Below, one piece after another: positions 15,501 through 23,698 of a stretch of 64,000 bases of DNA (position 1 is its first letter; each line of letters opens with the position of its first letter). The position numbers and the translations under genes are program-made. The stretch is from Buxus sempervirens (Eukaryota; Streptophyta; Magnoliopsida; Buxales; Buxaceae): assembly GCA_947561395.2 (NCBI GenBank), contig OX387182.1, forward strand, positions 56,319,283-56,383,282. The letters are read 5' to 3'. The notes below the pieces were generated by a model. The model made no database searches, was not told the DNA's origin, and worked only from the letters and a program-made list of their open reading frames with translations.

Positions 15501-16432
15501 TTCCAATTTCAAGAAAGAAAGAGATGGCAACTAAAAATGCTTTGCCAGGAACTGGGCATCAAAAGGTGCTATCGATATTTCTTCTTCACTTTTATCTATT
15601 TGTTAAACCCTACTCACAAATGATAATATGAGTACAAAAAAGAATAAGAACAGAGGGAGAGGGAAAAAAAAGAAAGAGAGAGAAAAAATGTAAGTGCTAT
15701 CGAACCTTAAAGTGCAAGGTTTTTTTGAAGAAGTTCGTGGGAAGGGGGAGGGGATATTATGCGCATAATTTTATGCACATAATATGAATTTCCTTGGACA
15801 AGTTTATGTGCAATTTTAATGTTGGGGTTTAATACTTTCTTAGAGTCTACAGATATCAAATATGTGTGGCCTATATGTAGGAATGGGGAGTTATGTTGTT
15901 GGATAGTTATTACATAGTGGGAAGTAGTTGTTTTAACACAGTGTCCGTTATCTGTTTATACGGTCATTTAGGAGTCTATGCGTCATGGTTGGAGTTAAGC
16001 CGTAGAAAGAATGCAATGAGAAGGTACAAGGAATTTCTTATCATCTTCTCTGTGAAGATTTATGAGACTGATCCATCTCAAATCAGATTGTCAGAGGCTA
16101 ATATACCTTTATAGAATCAACCTAAGGTAAACACCTAGAAAAATAAATTTCCTTAGATGTATCAGTGATGACCAAAATTCACCGACTCCAATTCAAAAGA
16201 CTCAAAGCATGACCTATCTCGTATAAACCTATTACAAACAATTCTAAAACCATAATTGTGGCAACAATGAACCAAAAAGAAAAACCCAAAAACCAACGTA
16301 GGGCGAATGATTATATCAAAAACCAGATATCTAAGCATCAAACAGTAACGAATTTCAAAAAATTACATTATATTTAAAAAAAAAAAGGGAAAGGAAAGAA
16401 CAATCTACCTCTTCGTCGTTCCAATCAAACAT
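596..16432 (-). CDS. LNK2: LNK2-like night light-inducible and clock-regulated protein, eight coding exons
   Basis: LNK proteins are plant nuclear coactivators that bind RVE/LHY-type MYB factors and link light to the circadian clock. Exons on the minus strand: 16432-16409, 9089-8705, 8610-8481, 8307-7956, 7850 to about 7773 or 7761, 5190-4477, 4392-4235 and 962-596. Phases match at every junction whose donor is resolved, giving about 735-739 aa. Joining exons 1 and 2 yields MFDWNDEE-LADIIWGEA followed by DDHIVPYP, the conserved LNK N-terminus. Exon 3 carries DFLEYGWANIGSFDDLD. Exon 6 has the EKIEKLRRRQQMRAMLAIQK block. Exon 8 has ETNPIDRTVAHLLFHRPLD, the conserved C-terminal region. The donor of exon 5 is ambiguous (GAA|GTTACA or AAT|GTTGTG, both in phase 0). 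The assignment to LNK2 rather than LNK1 is by overall resemblance. No lesion is seen in any exon, so the gene looks intact. Confidence 0.9.
1359..1381. repeat. AC dinucleotide microsatellite
   Basis: An uninterrupted AC run lies in LNK2 intron 7. It is preceded by a short AT run. Confidence 0.9.
1552..1690. repeat. Purine-rich GA tract
   Basis: This is an imperfect GA/GGA-rich low-complexity stretch in LNK2 intron 7. It produces long spurious reading frames on the complementary strand. Confidence 0.7.
3717..4045. mobile_element. hAT-type MITE in LNK2 intron 7
   Basis: The ends are inverted copies of TAGGGATGGCAA (left 3717-3728, right 4034-4045). The interior is GGGT/ACCC-rich near the ends and AT-rich in the centre. 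Flanks TTGGTGGG (3706-3713) and TTGGTGGC (4046-4053) look like an 8-bp target duplication with one mismatch, though three extra C bases lie between the left copy and the inverted repeat. The 8-bp duplication and the TIR fit hAT elements. There is no transposase. Confidence 0.6.
5191..7772 (-). other. LNK2 intron 5 (about 2.6 kb)
   Basis: The intron ends at the acceptor CTGTTCAG (5191). Apart from the tandem repeat at 6060-6830 it is AT-rich, unique-looking sequence without coding signal. Confidence 0.7.
6060..6830. repeat. Three diverged tandem copies of a 200-330 bp unit
   Basis: The sequence CTCATTGCTTGTAC with its neighbour TTTCAAGTTATTA recurs at about 6183, 6318 and 6630. The phrases ATGCATATAACATATACTA and GCATTAGTGGTCCCAAG also recur. 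Copies differ by substitutions and indels. The array sits entirely inside LNK2 intron 5. Confidence 0.65.
12600..13005 (-). repeat. SINE-like repeat with duplicated flank
   Basis: On the minus strand a segment near 12870-12915 contains GTTCAACTCC, close to a tRNA B box, with an A-box-like stretch upstream of it. An 85-bp phrase beginning TTAAATGACCGTTGCACCTA is present twice, at about 12699-12783 and 12916-13000. The pattern fits a tRNA-derived SINE or a related dispersed repeat. Ends and family are not established. Confidence 0.35.
13083..13830 (+). pseudogene. hAT-type (DUF659) transposase relic
   Basis: Several short frames on the plus strand read as pieces of one protein. The frame at 13083-13352 is open. 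Then, in broken frames, 13600-13760 gives HEFISVYTDWKEREIRDF, IVIYDSWTSPTS and INFIVYYKGRTVI. The last two resemble the DUF659 region of plant hAT transposase-like proteins (SDGWTxPxxxxIINFxVYxxGR). Stops interrupt the frame. The BED zinc finger and the dimerisation domain are not visible. It lies inside LNK2 intron 1, in opposite orientation to the gene. Confidence 0.5.
14270..15435 (-). mobile_element. Ty1/Copia pol relic (reverse transcriptase and RNase H)
   Basis: The minus strand encodes the end of a Copia polyprotein in at least three frames. 15432-15209 has CRLKRSLYGLKQAPCTWF and the catalytic YVDD. 15156-14610 has LVGSLVYLTITRLDISFVV and the RNase H core VGYSDATYAGCPDTCRST through SKSSIESEYRAMS. 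14590-14290 has TKHIEVDWHYIQQVFDRN and LQIADILTKAL. Frameshifts occur near 15200 and 14600. Gag, protease and integrase are missing, and no LTR pair is recognised. It has the same orientation as the surrounding LNK2 intron and is clearly dead. Confidence 0.85.
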
Positions 16433-16960
16433 TTCTGCAGAAGAATAAGCAGATCCCTACGCCGAAACCCACTCCAGCCAAGCACTTGCAATCCGACTGG
16501 AACATCGCCAAAATCCGCAGAGATTAACCCAAAATAATCGTTCCGAAAGAGTTCACAATCACTGAAAATATCGATAAGCGCATCAAGTGGACCAATCAAA
16601 CGCGAAGATCAAAGAAACTCAAAAAACACAAAGACTTCAAGCGATTTCGGGTATTTCCCTTCCTACCCTCCCGTTAACAGACCACAGAGTTTTCCAGAGG
16701 GCCGAAGAAAGTGAGGAGAGAGGAGATGACTGACGAGAGCCTGAGGCTGAGAGAGTGCGAAGCTGTCCTACTTGGATGCACGTGGCCGCGTTATTGGTCA
16801 GAATTGCCTTTGGATCCTCTTGCGCCACGTGTAGGGTTAAATCTGAAGTTGTGGCTACGAAGAGACTATCAAATGCTGAAAGGTGATTCGAAGGACATGA
16901 ATTTGGCTGTATTCCGTTTCCGTTTCGAGGTTCATTTGGACTGCATTTCAAGTGCGCCTC
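16405..16960 (-). other. LNK2 5' leader with upstream reading frame
   Basis: This sequence precedes the LNK2 start. An upstream ATG at 16599 opens a 64-codon frame that runs through the LNK2 start codon in another frame and stops at 16405, just inside intron 1. If transcribed unspliced, it would be an overlapping uORF able to reduce LNK2 translation. The transcription start is not known from the sequence. Confidence 0.4.
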
Positions 16961-17065
16961 TGGAGAGTTCTAGCTAGTGGCTGCTATAGTTCACCCCAAA
17001 AAAAAAAAATAGTGGCTGCTATAGGTCGAGTGGTCGCTGCTTGAGACTCCGGCTTGAAGCACGTG
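16779..17065. promoter_or_regulatory. Three CACGTG G-boxes upstream of LNK2
   Basis: Perfect CACGTG palindromes occur at 16779-16784 (in CACGTGGC), 16826-16831 (in CCACGTGT) and 17060-17065 (in CACGTGGT). G-boxes bind PIF, HY5 and other bZIP/bHLH factors, and LNK genes are known to be light- and clock-regulated. Use of these sites by this gene is inference. Confidence 0.5.
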
Positions 17066-17163
17066 GTATCGTACGTCTTATCTACTTAATATTCGTGGCT
17101 CATAAGAGTTGCATTAATCAAGAAAGAAAGAAAAAAAAAAAAAAAAAAGAAGAAAAAAGAAAG

Positions 17164-17541
17164 ATAATTACGGTTTACCCCTTAGGTTTCACACAATCAC
17201 ACTTTTACCTTTAAATTTTTTGAAATATCGGTGACTTACCTTGTTGTTTGTTGTGTTGAATAGGTTTCCTCTTATATAGCTAGGTTTTGACTAATGATGT
17301 GGCAAGAGAAAAAAAAAAAACATAGTTTAGCAACTTTGCTCTTTTAAATGACAAGATTATCTTTGGGTAGATTAAAATAGAAGAGACAAAGTTGTCAATA
17401 TATGTTTTTTTCTTTTGCTACTTCATTGATCAAAAGAAATTGTTAGATTAAACATAACCTGAAGATGGTAAACTGGTATTTTAAAAATCTGAAAGAGGAA
17501 AGTGGGATTGTCTGAAACCTTAGTGGGTAAATTGTGATTAT
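17164..17541. mobile_element. MITE with long terminal inverted repeats
   Basis: The left end (ATAATTACGGTTTACCCCTT and onward) is the inverted complement of the right end (GTGGGTAAATTGTGATTAT). The inverted repeats extend some 60-80 bp with mismatches. No coding capacity. A truncated relative occurs at about 31270-31543. Confidence 0.6.
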
Positions 17542-18651
17542 AAAAGACTCATGAGAGTAGTGGAGGGCATGTGAAAGGCATACGAGTATGTTTATTTTAG
17601 AAATGAATCACAATTAATGTTTTTTATTTTATAAAAAACATCATCAAAGCACTAATGCTAACTTTGAAATTGTCTGCTGTCTTTTACTAGAGTTTGATTG
17701 AGATGCTGCCACGTAAAACATCAAACGGTTGCATACTTTTGAAACTGTATAGCTTTTTTCTTGAAACACGCTAACCATAAGATGCACCATAAATATGGTA
17801 GAGTCCAAATCAAACTGCAAAGACATCTATAGTAAAATAAAGCAGATGATTTCATCCCCTAACGCTACGTTAATGATTTAAAAATAAATTATTGTAATTT
17901 TATATATTTTTCTTTTTAGTAAAGCTAATTTTCCTACACATTTTTCTAGCATTTCAACCTGAAAATGTTCACTCTATGCATGTGTATGTTGATTTACAAA
18001 ACCCAATATATTAAGATCCATACATCATATGTAACCCATGAACTCTTATAAGATTTTCCTTCTAGATTGACTACATTAGCAATTTAGTCATGTGATACTA
18101 TAAAAATTATCTCCACTTATGTTATGTTTGGATACCAAGAAACTGAAAGAAAAAAAATGTAGTAGTATGTAATTATGTATAGAGCGTTTGGGGTATAGTG
18201 AAAAGAAAAAAAGATTTCTATGAGACCCAACATTTAGGAAATGATTTTCATCCAGCTCAAGACAGTAGAAACTGAAAAAAAAAATCTTGTTGTTCTGTTA
18301 TGAGCAATACCCACATTAGTATGCCTCTCATTATAGATAATTTTATATATCTAAAGACAACAGAATTGATTGAGTTTAGATAAACTATCTAGTTTAAATC
18401 TATGGACCAAAATATGCATATCGAACCAAGTGAACCACCTAGTTTGAAGTTTATGGTCAATAGATGTTTGAAAATGATAAAACCCTTCACACGAGATTCC
18501 ACTAGTGAAAATGATCTCTTGTAGTATAACTTAATTATACAAACCTCACTTGTAGTTTTGCAAAATTATTGGTACTTACTTTCAAGCTTAATAATTATGT
18601 TCATATAACTTTTGATTCCTTTGTTTGTACATTCCCTATCTTTCTATCAAA
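17542..18651. other. Intergenic AT-rich sequence
   Basis: No gene, RNA gene or transposon ends are recognisable here. Short frames lack any domain signature. Confidence 0.6.
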
Positions 18652-18849
18652 CTAGGGGACTGTACGCACTATGCATGTAGAAAACAACTGTGGGGCCCAT
18701 TCAGAAAAACACCCATTGTTATTCCATTCAATTTGGTTAGTTATGCTAACGTAGCATAACTAACCTATAATAAAGGGAAAAGCGGAAGGGCGATTTGGGC
18801 ATAAAATATCAGGTTTGAATCCCCCACGTTCTCTTTTTATGAGTATAGA
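18652..18849 (-). mobile_element. Short Helitron-like element
   Basis: On the minus strand the element starts TCTATACTCATAAAAAG at 18849 and ends GTCCCCTAG at 18652. It lies between A (18850) and T (18651), the dinucleotide target expected for Helitrons. A potential hairpin lies near the CTAG end. It is 198 bp, non-autonomous and non-coding. Its sequence resembles the neighbour at 19269-19458. Confidence 0.5.
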
Positions 18850-19268
18850 TGATTATAGCTAAAAATTTTAGCCAAATTTATTGAATATTTACTAGTTTTG
18901 ATTTGCAAGAATTATGATGAATTCTTTATAATTGTTTATAAGCAAGATTTTGCATTCCTTCATACACATGATTTTCTTCTTGTTATTCATAAAAAAAAGA
19001 CGAAATAAAAAAGAAAATATTCATTATCTTCTTATTTATTTGAAGCCCCACTAACCCTCGCCATCCATGGATTGAACCATAAGAAATAATTCTAGCAAAA
19101 AGCTCTTAAAATGTGATTGGAACTCATTCTATTGACCAAACATCAATTTTAGAGTGGAACTCATTTGCTACATGTTAACCAAAGAAAATAAGGTAGCGCA
19201 ACAATTGGCATTTTCATAGAGGGCCAGAGTTTTGTTGAATGCCTAGCGCTATGTAGCTTTTAAATTAA

Positions 19269-19458
19269 CTGGGGGAACTCATGCGCTATGTGCGTAGCAA
19301 AAGAATAAACAAAAAAGCGGGTGGTTAGTTATGATAATAAATGTGGCGTTAACAAATTGGGTGTTAGAGTAAATTTTTTTAAAAAAAAATTTGAAGGCCA
19401 TTTTTGGTATAGAATGCCAGGCCAAAAAGAGGGGGTTGGATTTATATAATAATATAGA
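19269..19458 (-). mobile_element. Second short Helitron-like element
   Basis: On the minus strand it begins TCTATATTATTATATAAATC after an A. It ends GAGTTCCCCCAG before TT, related to the GTCCCCTAG end of the element at 18652. The last bases are CCAG instead of CTAG, so the terminus is slightly degenerate. Length is 190 bp. Shared interior phrases (CATAACTAACCA, CTACG) support a common family. Confidence 0.45.
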
Positions 19459-19506
19459 TTATCATGAATGTAGCATCCTTTTTCAACAGTGAGAAATGAG
19501 GCATCA

Positions 19507-19529
19507 CTCACTCTCTCTCTCTCTCTCTT
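19507..19529. repeat. CT microsatellite
   Basis: A run of CT dinucleotides in intergenic sequence. Confidence 0.85.
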
Positions 19530-20139
19530 AGATATTGTGCCACAAATTAGTCATGTCTTCCTCAAACAACCTTCCAATATCCTAGTATTTTTAAAGGAAT
19601 AACTCGACCTTTTCATACTTTTAGTAAATAATAATAATGATATTATGTATTTCACTTACTACTAAAATGAAAACCTATTGTTCCTCTTCACAAAATCTAT
19701 AAGAAGTATAGGAAAATAATTCCATTGAAATTTGTGTTGAGTTCATAAGAAAATGCAGGTCCATTGGAAAGTAATTTTCCAAAAAAGCTTCATTTTCCAC
19801 TGGGCTTTCAAAGTTTTCTTCTTAAAATGCAAGGAAAGCAATAAGAAGGCAAGAACCGTGTTTTTTTTGTCTTTCTACTATTAATTTCAGATAGAAATCG
19901 TCTGCACTGAATATCCCATGCACTAAGGGATTAGGTTAGCTTCTCTAGAAGTCAACCTGAAAGGTTTCATTTGGATCTTGAGGTCGCCATCCTTATCTTG
20001 CTCCTATTGCCCCATGAGAAGTAACTGATTGGCATAGGCTCCCCCTCTCCCCTATGTGGTCTGTGGTCCCGTCTCGAGTTTTCTTCGTTAGGCTTCTGGT
20101 AGGTGCAAGAAGTCTGTAGTTTGAACCCCTTGTTCCTTT

Positions 20140-20444
20140 CGATCTTTCGTCACTATCTAAAGCTTGCATTAGCGTTGAATGTTACACACCTGATTATTGA
20201 GAGTGATTCAAAGATTATCATGGAGTGCCTGACGGGATATTGTGCCCCTCCCTGGAGAATTGATTACCTCATTGAAGAAGCCAAGCATCTTTGTGGGCTA
20301 TTTGTATTTGTTGAAATTCAAAAAATCTTCCATGAAGCAAATGTCGTTGTGGATCAGCTGGCCAATTTCGCCCTCGACTACTTCCCTTGTTTTTGGTTAA
20401 ATGATGTTTCTGAGATTCCGAGGTGTTTTCGCAGTTTTACATAA
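20140..20444 (+). mobile_element. LINE RNase H domain relic
   Basis: The frame reads LALALNVTHLIIESDSKI, PPWRIDYLIEEAKHL and HEANVVVDQLANFA. This is the second half of the RNase H-like (RVT_3) domain at the end of plant L1-type LINEs: the IESDS segment with its catalytic aspartate and the REAN/AD.LAN helix. The first catalytic Asp segment (DGAS) and the reverse transcriptase are absent. It is a small fragment. Confidence 0.6.
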
Positions 20445-20866
20445 ATAAATAAATAAAAAGAATATCCCATGGTGCATTCAACTTTAAAGAAACATTTCAC
20501 CATGGGGCATTCGGTGTAGACGATTTGCATTTGTTAATTTATACCTTACCAAACACAAACATAAGAAAACGTGGTAAGATATAACTTACAAAGAGATTTG
20601 CAGCCATTCCTACTATTTTAACATTTTAACATTTCAAATAATATCATTATAAGAATTCCTAAATTTTAAATTAAATTTTATTATTATATCTTATTACATA
20701 GTTTAAAATTATTGCCATCTAGTGTTGCACATGCCACCTTCTAATAGAACATAATTTCTCTCTTATTTGTTTATTTTAAAATACATAAAATAATAAACTA
20801 CTTGCAATAATTTACATAGCGATTATTTCCTAATATTTTAGCCTATGTTATGGATGAAAATAACTT

Positions 20867-23356
20867 CACAACAAAAATTTAAGCCTTTACCGGCGGGAAA
20901 AACCGCCGGTAAAGGCATTAAGGCCGCCACTAAAACGTCAGCAACCCGACAGTTATCCGCTGCTGAAAGTCCCGTCGCTGAATCATTGGCGGCGATCTTT
21001 GTGTGACTTTAGCGGCGGTTTTAAGACCGCCACAAATACGTTATGTTTTAAAAAAAAATTTCTTTTCGGTGCGATTAATTTCACCTTCCCGCGTCACCTG
21101 CCCCCTGCCCCACCCCCATTGCCCGTGCCCGCTTGCCCCTGCCCCCTGCTCCCAAACGCCCTCCTACCTCTCTCCACGCAAGCCGGTGTCAAGATTCACC
21201 CTCGAAACAAGATTCTTCAAAAGCTCTGTGCCGACCTTCACCAGGTTTTTGAGGTTCTCCTTAGTCGCCTTATCAGGAGAAGCTTCAGCCCCACTTAATG
21301 TATAAGAAAAGGACCATGCTTATGTTTCGACATAGAGCAGCATCCATAGGGTTCAGTGAGCATTGGATGTCTACCCCATTATTAAATCCACCATGAAGAG
21401 GTGCTTGTTGCTACTGTGGCTGTGGAGCATAAGAAAAGGCAGAGGCATCTGAAGAGAAAACTGCATGTGACAATGAGCTGCTGTGAGGTTGAAGTATCTG
21501 TAATTCTCCAAGGAGACAATAGTACTAGTTCAGTCGAGTTAAAATTGATGGCCACAACATAAAAGTACACAATAAAGTCGCCATCTTCACCAATCAACCT
21601 ATCTCCTTTGAGAGCAGAGCTTCCATGTTAGAGTCCATCTTGGGGCTCAAAGAAGCTAACTTCATAGAAAGAAACTACGAAGAAACAAATGTCGAAGTTC
21701 AGCTTCTTCAACTTAAATTTGCTACTACAATTAAAAATGGCGGTGGGTTACTACGAACTAACCTCGACTTGACGTTGCAATGACTGCACATAATTTATAA
21801 TTTCATCGAGCATCAGCGCTTTCCCAGTTACCTATAATCAAGATTCCATACCAAGTTAAAACTATAGATCTAAAAAACCACAGCAAATATGTGTGAATTT
21901 CAGCCACTTCCAGTAAGGAATCAGAGAGTGAGTGGAGATATCAGCTTCTTTCTCACCAAAAAAGGCCAATATAGATAGCATCCAGATCAAGTAATACTAG
22001 TGACAACCGGTCTAAACTTTTGGGAGAATATCAGATGCCTGAAAAGGGTCCCCTACTTATTAAATAGTACTTCAAGCCAGTTAAAGGGTAGGATCAAAAT
22101 AAACTCGGACCAGAACAAGATGAGAAAAAAAAACAGATTTCGACAAGATCAATCCATGCTCACACAAGCTTCAACATGCCTTGGTAATATTAATGATTGC
22201 AAAATTTAGTCAAAATTTTGTTCCACTCGCGTTGCGTCCTTCGACTGGAATCTCAATTTCCTTCGTCTTCGGTTTGGCGTTTGAATCTGAAAATGAAAGA
22301 TAACCGGCTTGTTCAATAATCCGAATTCCGTATCTGTGAATGCACCCCAAAGGTTTTCAAAAATATTCTACTCCAAAAGAAGCATTTTAACTCCATTTTA
22401 TCTTTCCTCCTCTCTCTAAATTTTTTCTACTGAACATACTCTGTTTTGACAGTTTAGGAAATTTTGAGATACTCATGCTCCATCTAGCCTCAGCAGGCTT
22501 ACTTCGATTGATTGAGCAAAAGCGAGCGATCGAACTCATCTTCATCATATACAGGATCTACTGGTCGTTCCTTACTTAAAACAATAAATCCAGATCTTTC
22601 TTCCGCATTTTCCTTATCAAGAATCGAAACCACACTTCTTCCGGATCTCGAAATCAGATCAAGACGTCGGATCTGTTAAACAAGAATAGGTAGCTCTTGA
22701 TCAGATCAGGACATTGCTGTTAGGTCCTATTATGAATTTTGTTCCTAATAGGAAAAGAAATCATACACTGATACTAGACATTTCAGTGTGTTTGTAATCA
22801 AGATTGGAAAATGAAGCAGAAATTTCAAGATTGAGAAAATCAAAATGTCAATCTGACAAAAGTTCGCCTAGTGCGCCTTTCTTCGCCGGGGCGATCGCTC
22901 GGTAGCTGACTTATAGATCTAAAAAACCTAAAAAACGAAGAAGTTATATTAGACATTCAGAGAGATGAAACTGGAAGAAATAAACCTATAGATCCATGGC
23001 CGACCACTTACTTTCTCCCTGCTTCGTCATCATCCAACACCGCTCCGATTGTCTCGCTCTCACCAAAAGCATCAACAAAATCTGCAAGCGACAGATTTGA
23101 ACTATCATGTTGTCTCTTTGAGCTCCAGAGCCAAAGAGAAACCGAGAGTGCATCATCGAGAAATCAACATCTAGAGAGACAAGGGTAGGGCTTTCTTGCA
23201 AGGAAGAAAAATGGAGGGAGGGAAGGGAGAGACAGAGATTTAGACGAAGAGAGGCAGAATTTATTCCCAAATAATACGGTTTTAGCGGCGGTCACTAAAA
23301 GACCGCTGCTAAAAGTCGCTTATTGTCCGCCACTAAATCGTCAATTTTTAGTAGTG
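20867..23356. mobile_element. Non-autonomous CACTA (CMC/EnSpm-type) transposon, 2.49 kb
   Basis: The left end CACAACAAAAATTTA (20867) and the inverted right end CACTACTAAAAATTGA (23356) match at all but a few positions. Both sides carry the 3-bp target duplication CTT (20864-20866 and 23357-23359), as expected for CACTA elements. Subterminal regions hold repeated and hairpin-forming motifs of the AGCGGCGGTTTT type, including CCGGCGGGAAAAACCGCCGG near 20891. No TNPA/TNPD transposase is visible. Interior frames such as 22986-23270 (minus) and 20999-21305 (plus) match nothing I know. The right end lies 342 bp upstream of the P450 start codon. Confidence 0.85.
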
Positions 23357-23698
23357 CTTGTATAATTAAGTTAAATATGTTTGATCCTCTACTCAAACTT
23401 GTTGAGTCAAGGAAATATTAACAATATAAGTATTAATGGGCACCGGGCAGTTAGGAGATTTGCAATCTTTTAAATTTTCAAGGGGACTGGTCTGTTTTCC
23501 TTTATTATATAATAAAATAAGAAAATTATTAAATTATTATTAAAATTATATATCCAGGAAAATTGGGCTGGGCATCGTCAACATAACGGTTATGGGCTCT
23601 ATACAAGCCCATACCCAGCTCCCATCCAGGCTTTGTTAAAAGTAGACTTAAAAGTAATTAACCGGTTCCTTCTTCGTCTTATCGATAGAGAAGAGATA

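Larger units (their letters stand above)
9090..16408 (-). other. LNK2 intron 1 (7.3 kb) expanded by transposons
   Basis: The donor is GAG|GTAGAT at 16408 and the acceptor TATTTGCAG at 9090. The 24-nt first coding exon is thus separated from exon 2 by 7.3 kb. The intron contains the SINE-like repeat (12600-13005), hAT-type relic (13083-13830) and Copia relic (14270-15435). The stretch 9100-11850 shows nothing recognisable. The stretch 11850-12480 is very AT-rich, with an AT microsatellite at 11845-11863. Confidence 0.8.
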
